Of a stretch of 64,000 nt of DNA, positions 17,458 through 26,563 are shown in pieces (within the stretch, counting starts at the first letter, position 1; each line of letters begins with the position of its first letter). Origin of the DNA: Maricaulis sp017643475 (GTDB lineage: Bacteria > Pseudomonadota > Alphaproteobacteria > Caulobacterales > Maricaulaceae); NCBI RefSeq assembly GCF_047123815.1, contig NZ_CP138920.1, positions 2,046,001 through 2,110,000 on the forward strand, given 5' to 3'. Position numbers and translations under genes: made by a program. The notes beneath the pieces are model-generated. The model was not told where the DNA came from, made no database searches, and worked only from the letters and a program-made list of their open reading frames with translations.

Positions 17458-18188
17458 TGGCGCGGCGTCTGGGTGTGCTGGCGGGGCTGGTGCTGGTCTG
17501 GCTGATCGTGCTCTTGCCGCTCAAGGCGGTGATGATGCTGGCTGGCGGAGCCGGGGCGTTCGGCTATCCGGATGTCTATGGCAGCGTCTGGGATGGCCGT
17601 ATCTACGGCCTTCGTATGGCGGGAATGCCGGTGCGCGAGATCGAGATGTCAGCGGATCCGCTGCCCCTGTTTGTAGGTCGGCTGGCCGCGCGCTGGCGGG
17701 TGTCCGATGACAGTGCGCGAGGCAGTGGCCATGTCGTCCTGGGTCGCGAGACGATCGAGATCCGTGACATGTCGCTGCTGGTTTCCATCGATCGTCTGGA
17801 CCTGCAGACCCTGCCCGGGCTCGACCGCTCGCAGATGATCGATATCGATGTGGACAGCCTGTCCATGCGTGCAGGGCAATGCGAAGCGGCGCAGGGACGT
17901 GTGCGCACTGCCGCACTGGAGCGATTCGCCGCGAGTTACGGTTTTGAGGGTCCGTCCATGCTGGGCATCCTGTCGTGTGAAAACGGCGCCCTGGTGTTGT
18001 CGCTGGATGGTGCTGCGGCGGATCTGGAAGTGACAGGCACGGTGCGCATGACCGGTCAGGACTATGCCTGGGACATGGAGCTGCGCACCGGGCGTCCTGA
18101 ACTTGCCGAAGTGCTGGCCCTTGCCGGCATGACCCGGAACGGGGATATCTGGATTTATCAGGGGAGTGAGCGTCTTGCCATTGAATAA
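17457..18188 (+). CDS. gspN: T2SS accessory protein GspN
   Basis: 243 residues. GspN is an accessory component found in only some T2SS operons. An N-terminal membrane helix (LGVLAGLVLVWLIVLLPLKAVMM) is followed by VYGSVWDGRIYGLRMAG, a GspN hallmark, and a beta-rich periplasmic region. The ATG overlaps the gspM stop (TGATG); a GTG at 17454 is an alternative start. Its position immediately after gspM supports the call. Confidence 0.82.
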   Translation: MARRLGVLAGLVLVWLIVLLPLKAVMMLAGGAGAFGYPDVYGSVWDGRIYGLRMAGMPVREIEMSADPLPLFVGRLAARWRVSDDSARGSGHVVLGRETIEIRDMSLLVSIDRLDLQTLPGLDRSQMIDIDVDSLSMRAGQCEAAQGRVRTAALERFAASYGFEGPSMLGILSCENGALVLSLDGAAADLEVTGTVRMTGQDYAWDMELRTGRPELAEVLALAGMTRNGDIWIYQGSERLAIE

Positions 18189-18675
18189 GGTCCAGCCTGT
18201 CAGCGTTCTTGTCCTGGCCCTGGCGGTGTCAGCCTGTGCATCGACCGAAGGCGCTCTGCCCGTGTCCGGATCGGGCGGTATGCGCTCGGCTGAAGTGACG
18301 GAGCCGGCGACACCGGCCAATGAACTGGCGCCCCAGATCCTGCAGCCCGGTGAATGCGGTACCTTTTTCTGGACCGCGGATTCCGAGCATCGCTTTGTCG
18401 CCTTTGAGAATGAAACGCGCGGTTATGCGCAGCTTTTCGTCAATGGCCAGGCAGAGAGCTTTTCAGGTCAGCGTCTTGACGGGCTGCATGTGGCCGGCGA
18501 TCACTATCAACGTGACTTTGCTGATCCGGCACGCGATCTGGATGTCGAGATTGAGGGTCGGATAGGCGATCCGTTGCCCACCGGTCAGCGGATCGAACGC
18601 GTGGTCATGCGCATCCAGAGGACTGATGGAGCGCTCCTTGTTGTACCGCTGATCGGGCATTACGCCTGTCGCTAG
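18166..18675 (+). CDS. Small lipoprotein at the end of the T2SS operon
   Basis: 169 residues, not recognised. A lipobox VSAC places the lipidated Cys at about residue 24, after a GTG start that overlaps gspN by 23 bases; TTG 18175 is an alternative start giving a shorter signal. The mature region contains QILQPGECGTFFWTADSE and two more Cys, the last near the C terminus (HYACR). Its coupling to gspN suggests a T2SS accessory role, for example a pilotin-like factor for GspD, but this is inference from position and lipidation only. Confidence 0.75.
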   Translation: MSVLPLNKVQPVSVLVLALAVSACASTEGALPVSGSGGMRSAEVTEPATPANELAPQILQPGECGTFFWTADSEHRFVAFENETRGYAQLFVNGQAESFSGQRLDGLHVAGDHYQRDFADPARDLDVEIEGRIGDPLPTGQRIERVVMRIQRTDGALLVVPLIGHYACR

Positions 18676-18685
18676 ACGGGCGGCC

Positions 18686-19165
18686 CTAGAAATAGAGGCC
18701 GGCTTGCGGCCAATAGGCCTTAACCAGCCAGATAAGGCCGATGCCGAAGGCCAGCCAGGGACCAAAGGCCAGCATGGTTGTGCCGCTGGGCTTCTGGCCG
18801 CGGATCACGGACATCAACAGGACAAAGAGCAGGGCTGCGAAACTGGCGACCAGCAGGATGAAGGGCAGTGCCATCGCTCCGCACCATGCACCGCCGGCCG
18901 CAAGCAGTTTGGCGTCTCCGCGCCCCAGCCCGTCGCGACCGCGCAGGTGTTTGTAGGCGATCTCCAGTCCTACAAGGCCCAGATATCCCAGCGCTGCGCC
19001 TATAAGTGCGGGTAGAAGACGATCAAAAACAAGGATGTTGGCGATCAGGCCGGCGGGAATCAGTGGCAGGGTGATGGCGTCCGGCAGGCGATAGGTCAGG
19101 GCATCAATGTGTGCCAGAACTGCCAGACAGATCAATAAAACAGCGCTCAGGAGAAGGATGAGCAT
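18686..19165 (-). CDS. A24 prepilin peptidase, short form
   Basis: 159 residues; inner-membrane aspartyl protease that removes type IV prepilin leaders. The two catalytic aspartates are in HIDALTYRLPD and GRGDAKLLAAGG. About five or six membrane helices are visible. The N-terminal methylating domain with paired cysteines, usual in GspO/PilD, is absent. It converges on the T2SS operon with a ten-base gap, so it probably processes GspG-K, although the second A24 enzyme at 47574 could also contribute. Confidence 0.88.
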   Translation of the reverse strand: MLILLLSAVLLICLAVLAHIDALTYRLPDAITLPLIPAGLIANILVFDRLLPALIGAALGYLGLVGLEIAYKHLRGRDGLGRGDAKLLAAGGAWCGAMALPFILLVASFAALLFVLLMSVIRGQKPSGTTMLAFGPWLAFGIGLIWLVKAYWPQAGLYF

Positions 19166-19235
19166 ACAAAGCCCTTGTCATTGCTACATCATACGCATAC
19201 GCCAGTTTCGAAACGTGATGTAGGGGGAGGATTGG

Positions 19236-20036
19236 ATGCCCGATCGGGAGACAGCTCTCAAGGCAGAAAATCTGCGGATGACCTTCGGCGAGACGAAGGC
19301 TCTGGATGATGTATCGCTGACAATTGATCCGGGCGAGATGGTCGCACTGATCGGTCCGTCAGGATCCGGCAAGTCGACCTTGCTGCGTGTGGCCGCGGGT
19401 CTGCAGGTCGCGGACCGCAATTCCGGCCCGGTCCACGTGCTCGGCCAGCGCATGCAGGAAAAGGGCAAGCTGTCCTCTTCCGTGCGTCAGTATCGCGCGC
19501 GGCTCGGCTTTATTTTCCAGCAATTCAATCTGGTTGGTCGCCTGACCCTGTTCCGCAACGTCCTGCTGGGCGCGCTGGGGCAGATTTCCCTGTGGCGCGG
19601 CGCGCTGGGGATTTTCCCCAACGAGACCAAGCAGAAGGCGATGGATGCGCTGGAGCGTGTCGGTATCGCTGATTTTGCCGGTCGCCGCGCGTCCAACCTG
19701 TCCGGTGGCCAGCAACAGCGCGGCGCCATCGCCCGGGGCCTGGTTCAGGGCGCGGAAATGCTGTTTGCCGACGAACCGATTGCCTCGCTGGACCCGGTTT
19801 CCGCCCGCAAGGTGATGGAGCTGCTGGCCGAACTGAATGAGCGGGATGGCCTGACGGTTGTCGTGACGCTGCACCAGATCGGTTATGCACGTGAGTTCTG
19901 TGATCGCATCGTCGCCCTCAATGCCGGCCAGATCGTCTATGACGGCCCGCGTGACGCGCTCACCCAGGAAAAGCTCATCGAGATCTACGGTACCGAATAC
20001 GAGGCTGCCTTCTACGGCGCCGAGGAGGACGCGTGA
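19236..20036 (+). CDS. phnC: Phosphonate-type ABC transporter ATPase PhnC
   Basis: 266 residues; cytoplasmic ATPase of a phosphonate/phosphite-type importer. Walker A GPSGSGKST, signature LSGGQQQR, Walker B EMLFADEP and the H-loop VVTLHQIGYA are all present. PhnC-like features include the insertion FNLVGRLTLFRNVLLGALG. A strong GGGGGAGG precedes the ATG. It overlaps the next gene as TGATG. No C-P lyase or phosphonatase genes are in the window, so the substrate is uncertain. Confidence 0.93.
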   Translation: MPDRETALKAENLRMTFGETKALDDVSLTIDPGEMVALIGPSGSGKSTLLRVAAGLQVADRNSGPVHVLGQRMQEKGKLSSSVRQYRARLGFIFQQFNLVGRLTLFRNVLLGALGQISLWRGALGIFPNETKQKAMDALERVGIADFAGRRASNLSGGQQQRGAIARGLVQGAEMLFADEPIASLDPVSARKVMELLAELNERDGLTVVVTLHQIGYAREFCDRIVALNAGQIVYDGPRDALTQEKLIEIYGTEYEAAFYGAEEDA

Positions 20037-22036
20037 TGCGTGTCAATTCTATCCTTTTCAGACTGCTTGCTCTGGTCACACTCCTGCTGGCGGCTTGTTC
20101 CGAAGTCGTAACCGACACACCGGAAACGCGCGCGGAGCTGCCGGGCGAACGGCGCACAATCAATTTCGGCATCATTGCCACCGAATCCACCAGCACGCGT
20201 GAGACCAACTGGCGTCCCTTCATCGAGGCGATGTCGGAATGGACCGGTTATGACGTGCAGCCCTACTATGCGTCCGACTATGCCGGCATGATCCAGGCGA
20301 TGCGATATGACAGCATCCAGGTCGGCTGGTTTTCCAACTTCTCCGGCCTGCAGGCCGTGCGCCTCGCTGATGGCGAAGTGTTCGCTAAATCGACCTATCC
20401 GGATGGCGGTGAGGGGTATTACTCCATCTTGCTGGTGCCGGTAGACAGTCCGATCCAGTCGGTTGAGGACATCCTGACCTGTGACGGGTCGATTGATTTC
20501 GGCCTGGGCGATCCCAACTCCACGTCGGGCTATCTGGTGCCGTCGGCCTTCATCTTTGCGCCGCGTGGTATCGACCCGGCCGAGTGTTTCGGTTCCGTGC
20601 GCAATGCCAGCCACGAGGCCAATGCTCTTGCTGTTGCCAATGAGCTGGTCGACGTTGCTGCCAATAACTCCACCAACATGCTGGTCCTGCGCCGCTCCCG
20701 TCCGGACGTGGCAGCCCAGCTGCGCGAGATCTGGCGTTCGCCGATGATCCAGACCGATCCGATCATCTGGCGGTCTGACCTGGATGATGAAGTCAAGCAG
20801 CGCCTGCAATACTTCTTCATGAATTACGGTCGCATGGGCACACCGGAAGAGGTCCAGGCCGCGCGCGATGTACTGACGCCACTGCTCTTTGGTACATTCC
20901 TGCCGTCGTCCAATGCGCACCTCGATCCCATCGTACAGCTGGAAATCGTGCGGGACCTGACTGCCGCGCGTAATGATCCCGACCTGACCCCGGCTGAGCG
21001 CGCGGAACGTGTCGCCGAGCTGGAAGAACGCTTGGCCCAGGTCGAGGCCGGCAATTCCGGTCTCGTCAGTCTTGCTTCCAGCGTTGAAGGTGCGGATACG
21101 GGCGAGCCGGGCGATGCTGAAACGCAAACCTCGCTGGTGAACGCCCAGTCCGTACTGGCCTTCGGTGGGACCCTGGTGCTGCTGACCTTGCTGTTGTTCG
21201 CGACTGCGCCGCGCGGACCCGGACCGCGCACGCCGCTGAGCGAACGCCTGGCCAATGTCGGCATTGTTGTGGGCATTGTCGTGGTTCTGGTGTGGAGCTT
21301 TGACTCCTCGGACATGGACCGTTCCTACCTGCTGGTGGAAAACGCCAATGACATGGGCGAGTTCATCGCCGGTTTCTTCCCGACGGATATCACCGACGCC
21401 GCGTCGCGGTCGCACTATTGGGACGAGTTGAGCGCGGGCATTGCCGAGGCCATGCCGCAGATGATCGTCACCGTCCAGATCGCGATCTGGGGTACGTTTA
21501 TCTCCGTGATCGCCGCCATTCCGTTCGGTCTTCTGAGTGCGCGTAATGTGGCGCCTCTGTGGGTCGTGCAGCCGGTGCGCCGCCTGATGGACGTCTTCCG
21601 TTCAATCAATGAGCTGATCATCGCGCTGGTCTTCATCGCCGCTGTAGGACTGGGGCCTCTGGCCGGTGTGATGGCGCTGGCGGTGCACACCACCGGTGTC
21701 CTGGCCAAGCTCTTCTCTGAAGCGGTGGAAGCGATCGATAACGGGCCTGTTGAAGGGATCCGGGCCACGGGCGCGCGGCCTCTGCACGAGGTGATCTGGG
21801 CGATCATTCCCCAGGTGGCACCCCTGTGGACGTCTTTTGGTCTTTACCGTTTCGAGTCCAACGCCCGCTCGGCGACGGTTCTCGGTCTCATCGGTGCCGG
21901 TGGTATCGGCCAGATCCTGTTCGAGGCGGTGCGTGCCTTTGACTATCAGCGTACGGCAGCGATCGTCCTGGTCATTGTCATCGCCGTCAGCCTGATCGAT
22001 GTCATGTCCCAGATGTTGCGCAAGCGCCTGGTCTGA
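20036..22036 (+). CDS. Fused phosphonate-type binding lipoprotein and permease (PhnD-PhnE)
   Basis: 666 residues combining two transporter subunits. Residues 1-21 are a lipoprotein signal ending LLLAAC. Residues about 40-330 are a PhnD-like binding domain (FGIIATESTSTRETNWRPF, GLGDPNSTSGYLVPSAF). A charged helical linker (about 330-350) leads to two membrane helices and then a PhnE-like permease (about 450-666) with the coupling loop EAIDNGPVEGIRATGA. Normally PhnD and PhnE are separate. The join is continuous in one frame with no stop. Tethering would raise local ligand-binding protein concentration at the pore, as in OpuA-type fusions. Lipidation at the start and a permease at the end imply a membrane-anchored periplasmic domain. 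Confidence 0.9.
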   Translation: MRVNSILFRLLALVTLLLAACSEVVTDTPETRAELPGERRTINFGIIATESTSTRETNWRPFIEAMSEWTGYDVQPYYASDYAGMIQAMRYDSIQVGWFSNFSGLQAVRLADGEVFAKSTYPDGGEGYYSILLVPVDSPIQSVEDILTCDGSIDFGLGDPNSTSGYLVPSAFIFAPRGIDPAECFGSVRNASHEANALAVANELVDVAANNSTNMLVLRRSRPDVAAQLREIWRSPMIQTDPIIWRSDLDDEVKQRLQYFFMNYGRMGTPEEVQAARDVLTPLLFGTFLPSSNAHLDPIVQLEIVRDLTAARNDPDLTPAERAERVAELEERLAQVEAGNSGLVSLASSVEGADTGEPGDAETQTSLVNAQSVLAFGGTLVLLTLLLFATAPRGPGPRTPLSERLANVGIVVGIVVVLVWSFDSSDMDRSYLLVENANDMGEFIAGFFPTDITDAASRSHYWDELSAGIAEAMPQMIVTVQIAIWGTFISVIAAIPFGLLSARNVAPLWVVQPVRRLMDVFRSINELIIALVFIAAVGLGPLAGVMALAVHTTGVLAKLFSEAVEAIDNGPVEGIRATGARPLHEVIWAIIPQVAPLWTSFGLYRFESNARSATVLGLIGAGGIGQILFEAVRAFDYQRTAAIVLVIVIAVSLIDVMSQMLRKRLV

Positions 22037-22059
22037 CCGGGGCTCACAGCCAGACAAAA

Positions 22060-22090
22060 AACAGGCCGGACATTGTCCGGCCTGTTTTCA
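22060..22090. terminator. Bidirectional Rho-independent terminator
   Basis: A twelve-base perfect stem AACAGGCCGGAC and GTCCGGCCTGTT with a three-base loop is preceded by an A run and followed by TTTT. It lies between the convergent phn fusion and glycosyltransferase genes and can serve both. Confidence 0.88.
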
Positions 22091-22110
22091 TTTGGACGTA
22101 TTGATCGTGC

Positions 22111-23268
22111 CTAGCTATCGATCGACTTCTGGCCGCGCAGGCGTTTCCAGAACCGCCGGCGTTCCGGCTTGGGATGCGGTTTCAGATTGTCCAGGAAGTC
22201 CAGTGCGCACTGGGTCCAGGAGTGTTTTTCCGCGTGCGCCCGCGGCGCAGCGCGGTCGATTTCCAGACAGTCCATGCAGGCCTGCCGCAGGTCTTCATTG
22301 ATGAAGCCGCCACCGGAGCCGGGGATGATGTCTTTGGGGCCGTGAGCCGGGAAGGCCGCGACCGGGGTGCCACAGGCCATCGCTTCCAGATTCACCAGGC
22401 CGAAAGTGTCAGTCCAGCTCGGGAAGACAAAGACATCCGCATCGGCAAAGTGGCGGGCCAGCTCGTCACCGAATTTCGGGCCGGTGAAGACAGCGTCGGG
22501 ATATTTCGCCTTCAGCTCTTCCATCTGGGGGCCGTCACCGACGATGACCTTGGTGCCCGGCAGGTCGGTTTCCAGGAAGGTCTCGATATTCTTCTCAACC
22601 GCAACCCGGCCGACATTGACCCAGACCGGGCGCTCGAGGCCGGCAAAGACATCCTCGCCATTCATCATGCGCTTGGCCGGGTTGAAGAGCTCGATGTCCA
22701 CGCCCCGCGCCCACGGCGTCAGATTGTTGAAACCGCGCTTGGTCAGATCATCGCGCATGGACGGCGTCGTCACCATCATGCGGCCACCGGCATTGTGGAA
22801 CCAGCGCATGAAGGCGTAACCGGCAGACAGCGGGATGAAGCCGAAGCGCGCGTTCACATATTCGGGGAATTTGGTGTGATAGCTGGTGGTGAAGGGCAGT
22901 TTCCACTTCACGCAGATGCGGCGCGCCGCCAGGCCGAGCGGGCCCTCGGTCGCGATGTGGATGGCTTCCGGCTCGAACTCGGTGAAGCGGCGGGCGATGT
23001 CCTTGCGGGCGCCCATGGCCAGCTGGATCTCCGGATAAGTCGGCAGTGGCATGGTCTTGTAACCCAGCCCAGGATGGATCACCTCGACTTCGCGACCCAT
23101 CTCGCGCAGCTCGGCGACGGTGCGGGAAAGGGTGCGAACCACACCATTCATCTGCGGTTCCCAGGCATCGGTCACCAGCATGATACGCTGCGGGCGTTCA
23201 TTGCTGTCTTCGGCGTCCGGGCCGTTGGTGGTGACGATATTACTCGCGAGGTCAGCGGTTTTGCTCAT
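22111..23268 (-). CDS. GT4-family glycosyltransferase
   Basis: 385 residues; retaining GT-B glycosyltransferase. The N-terminal acceptor domain has MLVTDAWEPQMNGVVRTL and HIATEGPLGLAAR. The C-terminal nucleotide-sugar domain has NVGRVAVEKNIETFL, VGDGPQ and the E-x7-E region FGLVNLEAMACGTPVAAF. The pattern is close to enzymes that glycosylate diacylglycerol or phosphatidylinositol (SqdX/PimB-like). No exopolysaccharide genes flank it, which fits a glycolipid role, but the acceptor is unproven. ATG 23268 is preferred over a TTG three bases upstream. Confidence 0.85.
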   Translation of the reverse strand: MSKTADLASNIVTTNGPDAEDSNERPQRIMLVTDAWEPQMNGVVRTLSRTVAELREMGREVEVIHPGLGYKTMPLPTYPEIQLAMGARKDIARRFTEFEPEAIHIATEGPLGLAARRICVKWKLPFTTSYHTKFPEYVNARFGFIPLSAGYAFMRWFHNAGGRMMVTTPSMRDDLTKRGFNNLTPWARGVDIELFNPAKRMMNGEDVFAGLERPVWVNVGRVAVEKNIETFLETDLPGTKVIVGDGPQMEELKAKYPDAVFTGPKFGDELARHFADADVFVFPSWTDTFGLVNLEAMACGTPVAAFPAHGPKDIIPGSGGGFINEDLRQACMDCLEIDRAAPRAHAEKHSWTQCALDFLDNLKPHPKPERRRFWKRLRGQKSIDS

Positions 23269-23440
23269 CAATTTCCTCTGCTTTTCAGCCGCCCGAGGCG
23301 GTGAAAATCCTTACTGTCTGCATGCGTCTTAGCGCATTCGTGCACAATCGCGAAGTGCAACAGCACACTGGGCTTGCGAAGCGGCGTTTGCGGGAGCAAT
23401 GTCCGCTCCGAAATTTTGGATCCAATAGAAGGTTTGTGCC

Positions 23441-26400
23441 ATGAATGTTCAGGCCCGGAATTCCATTGAATGGGATGAAATTGACCATTTGAAGTTCGCC
23501 AATGAGAGCGAGCTGGTACAGAGCCTTGTCGAGCAGATCGGCTTTTCCGATCAGACGCGTGACAAGGTCCGTGATGATGCGATTGATCTGGTGAAGCGCG
23601 CCCGTGCGTCGACACGCACGCGTGGCCTGATGGAATCCTTCCTCCAGGAATTCGGCCTGTCCAACAAGGAAGGCCTGGCTCTGATGTGTCTGGCCGAGGC
23701 GCTGCTGCGCGTGCCCGATGGCGCGACGGCGGACAAGCTGATTGCCGAGAAGATCTCGACAGGTGAGTGGGGTGAACATGCCGGCAAGTCGGAGAACTGG
23801 CTGGTCAATGCTTCCACGCTCGGCCTGATGCTGACCGGCAAGATCATCGATGTGGATCCTGAGGCACGTCAGAATCCGGGCGTTTATCTGAAAAAGCTGA
23901 CGGCCCGCGCCGGTGAACCGGTCATCCGAGCGGCCACCATGCAGGCCATGCGAATCATGGGCGAGCAATTCGTGCTTGGACGCACGATCTCTGCCGCGCT
24001 CAAGCGGGCGGGCAAACACAAGGAAATCGGTTCCTTTGACATGCTGGGTGAGGGCGCGCGTACCGCCGCTGACGCCCAGCGATATCACCAGCGTTATCTT
24101 GATGCGATCGAGGTCGTCGGTGCCTCGCGTGGTGAAGGTCCAATCGAACAGGTGCACGGCGTATCCGTGAAACTCTCCGCGCTGAACGCCAGCTATCTCG
24201 CCATCAAGCAAGAGCGCGTCATGGACGAGCTTTACCCGATGGTGCTGGAACAGGCACGGGCAGCCAAGGCGCATGATATCGGCTTTTGCATTGATGCTGA
24301 GGAATCCGATCGCCTGGTCATTTCGCTGAAAATCCTTGATCGCCTCGCGCGGGACCCGTCCCTGCGCGGCTGGAATGGGCTAGGTCTGGCGGTGCAGGCC
24401 TATCAGAAACGTGCCGGTGCCGTGATTGATGGTCTGGTCGAACTGGCGAAACAGAGCGGACGGCGTTTTCTCGTGCGCCTTGTGAAAGGCGCCTACTGGG
24501 ATACCGAGATCAAGTTCGGCCACCAGATGGGCTGGCCGGACTTCCCGGTCTGGACGACCAAGACGGCGACGGATCTGCACTATCTGGTCTGCGCCAAGCG
24601 CATGCTGGCCGCGCCAAAGGAGATCTATTCCCAGTTCGCGACGCATAATGCGCACACGCTGGCCTCGGTCCGGGAACTGGCCAGCCAGGCGGGTGTCGAG
24701 GCATATGAATTCCAGCGTCTGCACGGCATGGGCGAACCGCTCTATGCGGCCTCGCACGAGGCGCACGGCGAACGCACGGTTCGGGTCTATGCGCCCGTGG
24801 GCAGTCACGAAGACCTGCTGCCCTATCTGGTGCGCCGCCTGCTGGAGAATGGTGCGAACACCTCTTTTGTCCATTCTTTCCTGGATGACGCGGTGCCGGT
24901 TGAGGACGTGGCCCGCGGCCCGTTCGACAAGGCCGCAGGTATTGACCGTCATCCGCAGATTCCGCTGCCCGACGACCTTTATGGCGAGGAGCGCGCGAAT
25001 TCGGTGGGCGTGGACATCAGCCAGCTGGCAGTCCAGCAGCGCCTGGCGAAGGCCATGACCGATCTTCAGGCCGAGCTGCCGATCAGCGCAGGTCCCATGA
25101 TTGACGGTCGCATGCTTACCGGCGAGGTCGAGGCATTGATGAGCCCGGTCGATCGCAGCCAGCATGTTGGCAATGTGGTCCAGGCCAGCGAGGCGGATGT
25201 GGATGCGGCCTTCAAGTCCGCTGCCGCAGCCTACCCGTCCTGGAACGCGGCCGGCGGCGCCACGCGTGGTGCCATCCTGCGGGCCATGGGTGATGCCATG
25301 GAGAAGAATATGGACCGCCTGATTGCGCTGATGTCGCGCGAGGCGGGCAAGAATATCCCGGACGGGATCGCGGAAGTTCGCGAAGCCGTCGATTTCTGTT
25401 GTTTCTACGGCGCCCAGGCCGAACGCGAGTTCACCGGGGCAGAGCGTCTGCCCGGTCCGGCGGGCGAGACCAATCATCTCGGCCTGCAGGGGCGCGGTGT
25501 CTTTGTCTGTATCAGCCCTTGGAACTTCCCGCTGGCGATCTTTGCCGGCCAGGTCGCTGCGGCGCTGGCCGCGGGCAATACGGTGCTGGCAAAGCCGGCA
25601 GAGCAGACACCCGTCATCGCATGTGAAGCCGTGAAGCTGTTCCAGGAGGCTGGCCTGCCGGCCGAGGTACTGCAGCTGCTGCCGGGCACCGGCGAGACGG
25701 TGGGGGCTGCCTTGACGCGTGATGACCGCACGGCCGGTGTGGCGTTTACCGGATCCACGGAAGTCGCCCGGCTGATCAACCGTTCGCTGGCGGCGCGTGA
25801 CACGGCCATTGCGCCGCTGATCGCGGAGACCGGCGGGCTCAATGGCATGTTTGTCGATACGACCGCCCTGAAGGAACAGGTTGTCGATGACGCCGTCATG
25901 TCTGCTTTCGGTTCGGCCGGACAGCGCTGTTCGGCCCTGCGAATCATTTTCCTGCCCGAAGATACGGCGGATGATTTTGTGGAAGGCCTGTGCGGCGCCA
26001 TGGATGAGCTGGGCTTGGGTAACCCGTCTGAAGTGATGACGGATGTCGGTCCGGTCATCGATGAGGAAGCCCTGGCGATTCTCGAATCACACATGGAGCG
26101 CATGACGCGTGAGGCCACGGTCATCAAACAGCTCGACACCGGTATGGCAGGAGAGCATGGCAGTTTCTTTGGTCCGGCCCTTGTGGAGCTGCCCTCGCTG
26201 GATCTTCTCGAGCGCGAGGTCTTTGGTCCGGTGCTGCATGTGTATCGTTACAAGCGCAAGGACCTCCCCGCGATTGCCGCGGCTCTTGCAGCCAAGGGTT
26301 ATGGTCTGACGCTGGGCATTCACTCCCGTCTGGAGTCTTTCCACAGGCAAATTCAGTCGATCGTTCCGGCCGGCAATGTGTACGTGAATCGCAACATGAT

Positions 26401-26563
26401 CGGCGCTGTTGTCGGCGTTCAGCCGTTCGGCGGAGAGGGCTTGTCTGGCACGGGTCCCAAGGCCGGAGGCCCGCATTATTTGCACCGTTTTGCGGGCGAG
26501 AAAACGGTCACGATCAACATCTCTGCGCAAGGCGGGGATCCGGAGCTTCTTAACCTTTCATGA
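23441..26563 (+). CDS. putA: Bifunctional proline dehydrogenase / P5C dehydrogenase PutA
   Basis: 1040 residues; oxidises proline to glutamate through P5C with substrate channelling, peripheral on the inner membrane. The PRODH barrel (about 80-480) carries the FAD-site blocks VSVKLSALNASY, FCIDAEESDR, LVKGAYWDTEIK and FATHNAHT. The ALDH domain (about 520-1030) has CISPWNFPLAIF, KPAEQTPV, Glu in AETGGLNGM (about 796) and catalytic Cys in GQRCSALRI (about 828). There is no N-terminal ribbon-helix-helix DNA-binding domain, so this PutA is not self-repressing. No PutP transporter or Lrp-type regulator adjoins it. Confidence 0.97.
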   Translation: MNVQARNSIEWDEIDHLKFANESELVQSLVEQIGFSDQTRDKVRDDAIDLVKRARASTRTRGLMESFLQEFGLSNKEGLALMCLAEALLRVPDGATADKLIAEKISTGEWGEHAGKSENWLVNASTLGLMLTGKIIDVDPEARQNPGVYLKKLTARAGEPVIRAATMQAMRIMGEQFVLGRTISAALKRAGKHKEIGSFDMLGEGARTAADAQRYHQRYLDAIEVVGASRGEGPIEQVHGVSVKLSALNASYLAIKQERVMDELYPMVLEQARAAKAHDIGFCIDAEESDRLVISLKILDRLARDPSLRGWNGLGLAVQAYQKRAGAVIDGLVELAKQSGRRFLVRLVKGAYWDTEIKFGHQMGWPDFPVWTTKTATDLHYLVCAKRMLAAPKEIYSQFATHNAHTLASVRELASQAGVEAYEFQRLHGMGEPLYAASHEAHGERTVRVYAPVGSHEDLLPYLVRRLLENGANTSFVHSFLDDAVPVEDVARGPFDKAAGIDRHPQIPLPDDLYGEERANSVGVDISQLAVQQRLAKAMTDLQAELPISAGPMIDGRMLTGEVEALMSPVDRSQHVGNVVQASEADVDAAFKSAAAAYPSWNAAGGATRGAILRAMGDAMEKNMDRLIALMSREAGKNIPDGIAEVREAVDFCCFYGAQAEREFTGAERLPGPAGETNHLGLQGRGVFVCISPWNFPLAIFAGQVAAALAAGNTVLAKPAEQTPVIACEAVKLFQEAGLPAEVLQLLPGTGETVGAALTRDDRTAGVAFTGSTEVARLINRSLAARDTAIAPLIAETGGLNGMFVDTTALKEQVVDDAVMSAFGSAGQRCSALRIIFLPEDTADDFVEGLCGAMDELGLGNPSEVMTDVGPVIDEEALAILESHMERMTREATVIKQLDTGMAGEHGSFFGPALVELPSLDLLEREVFGPVLHVYRYKRKDLPAIAAALAAKGYGLTLGIHSRLESFHRQIQSIVPAGNVYVNRNMIGAVVGVQPFGGEGLSGTGPKAGGPHYLHRFAGEKTVTINISAQGGDPELLNLS

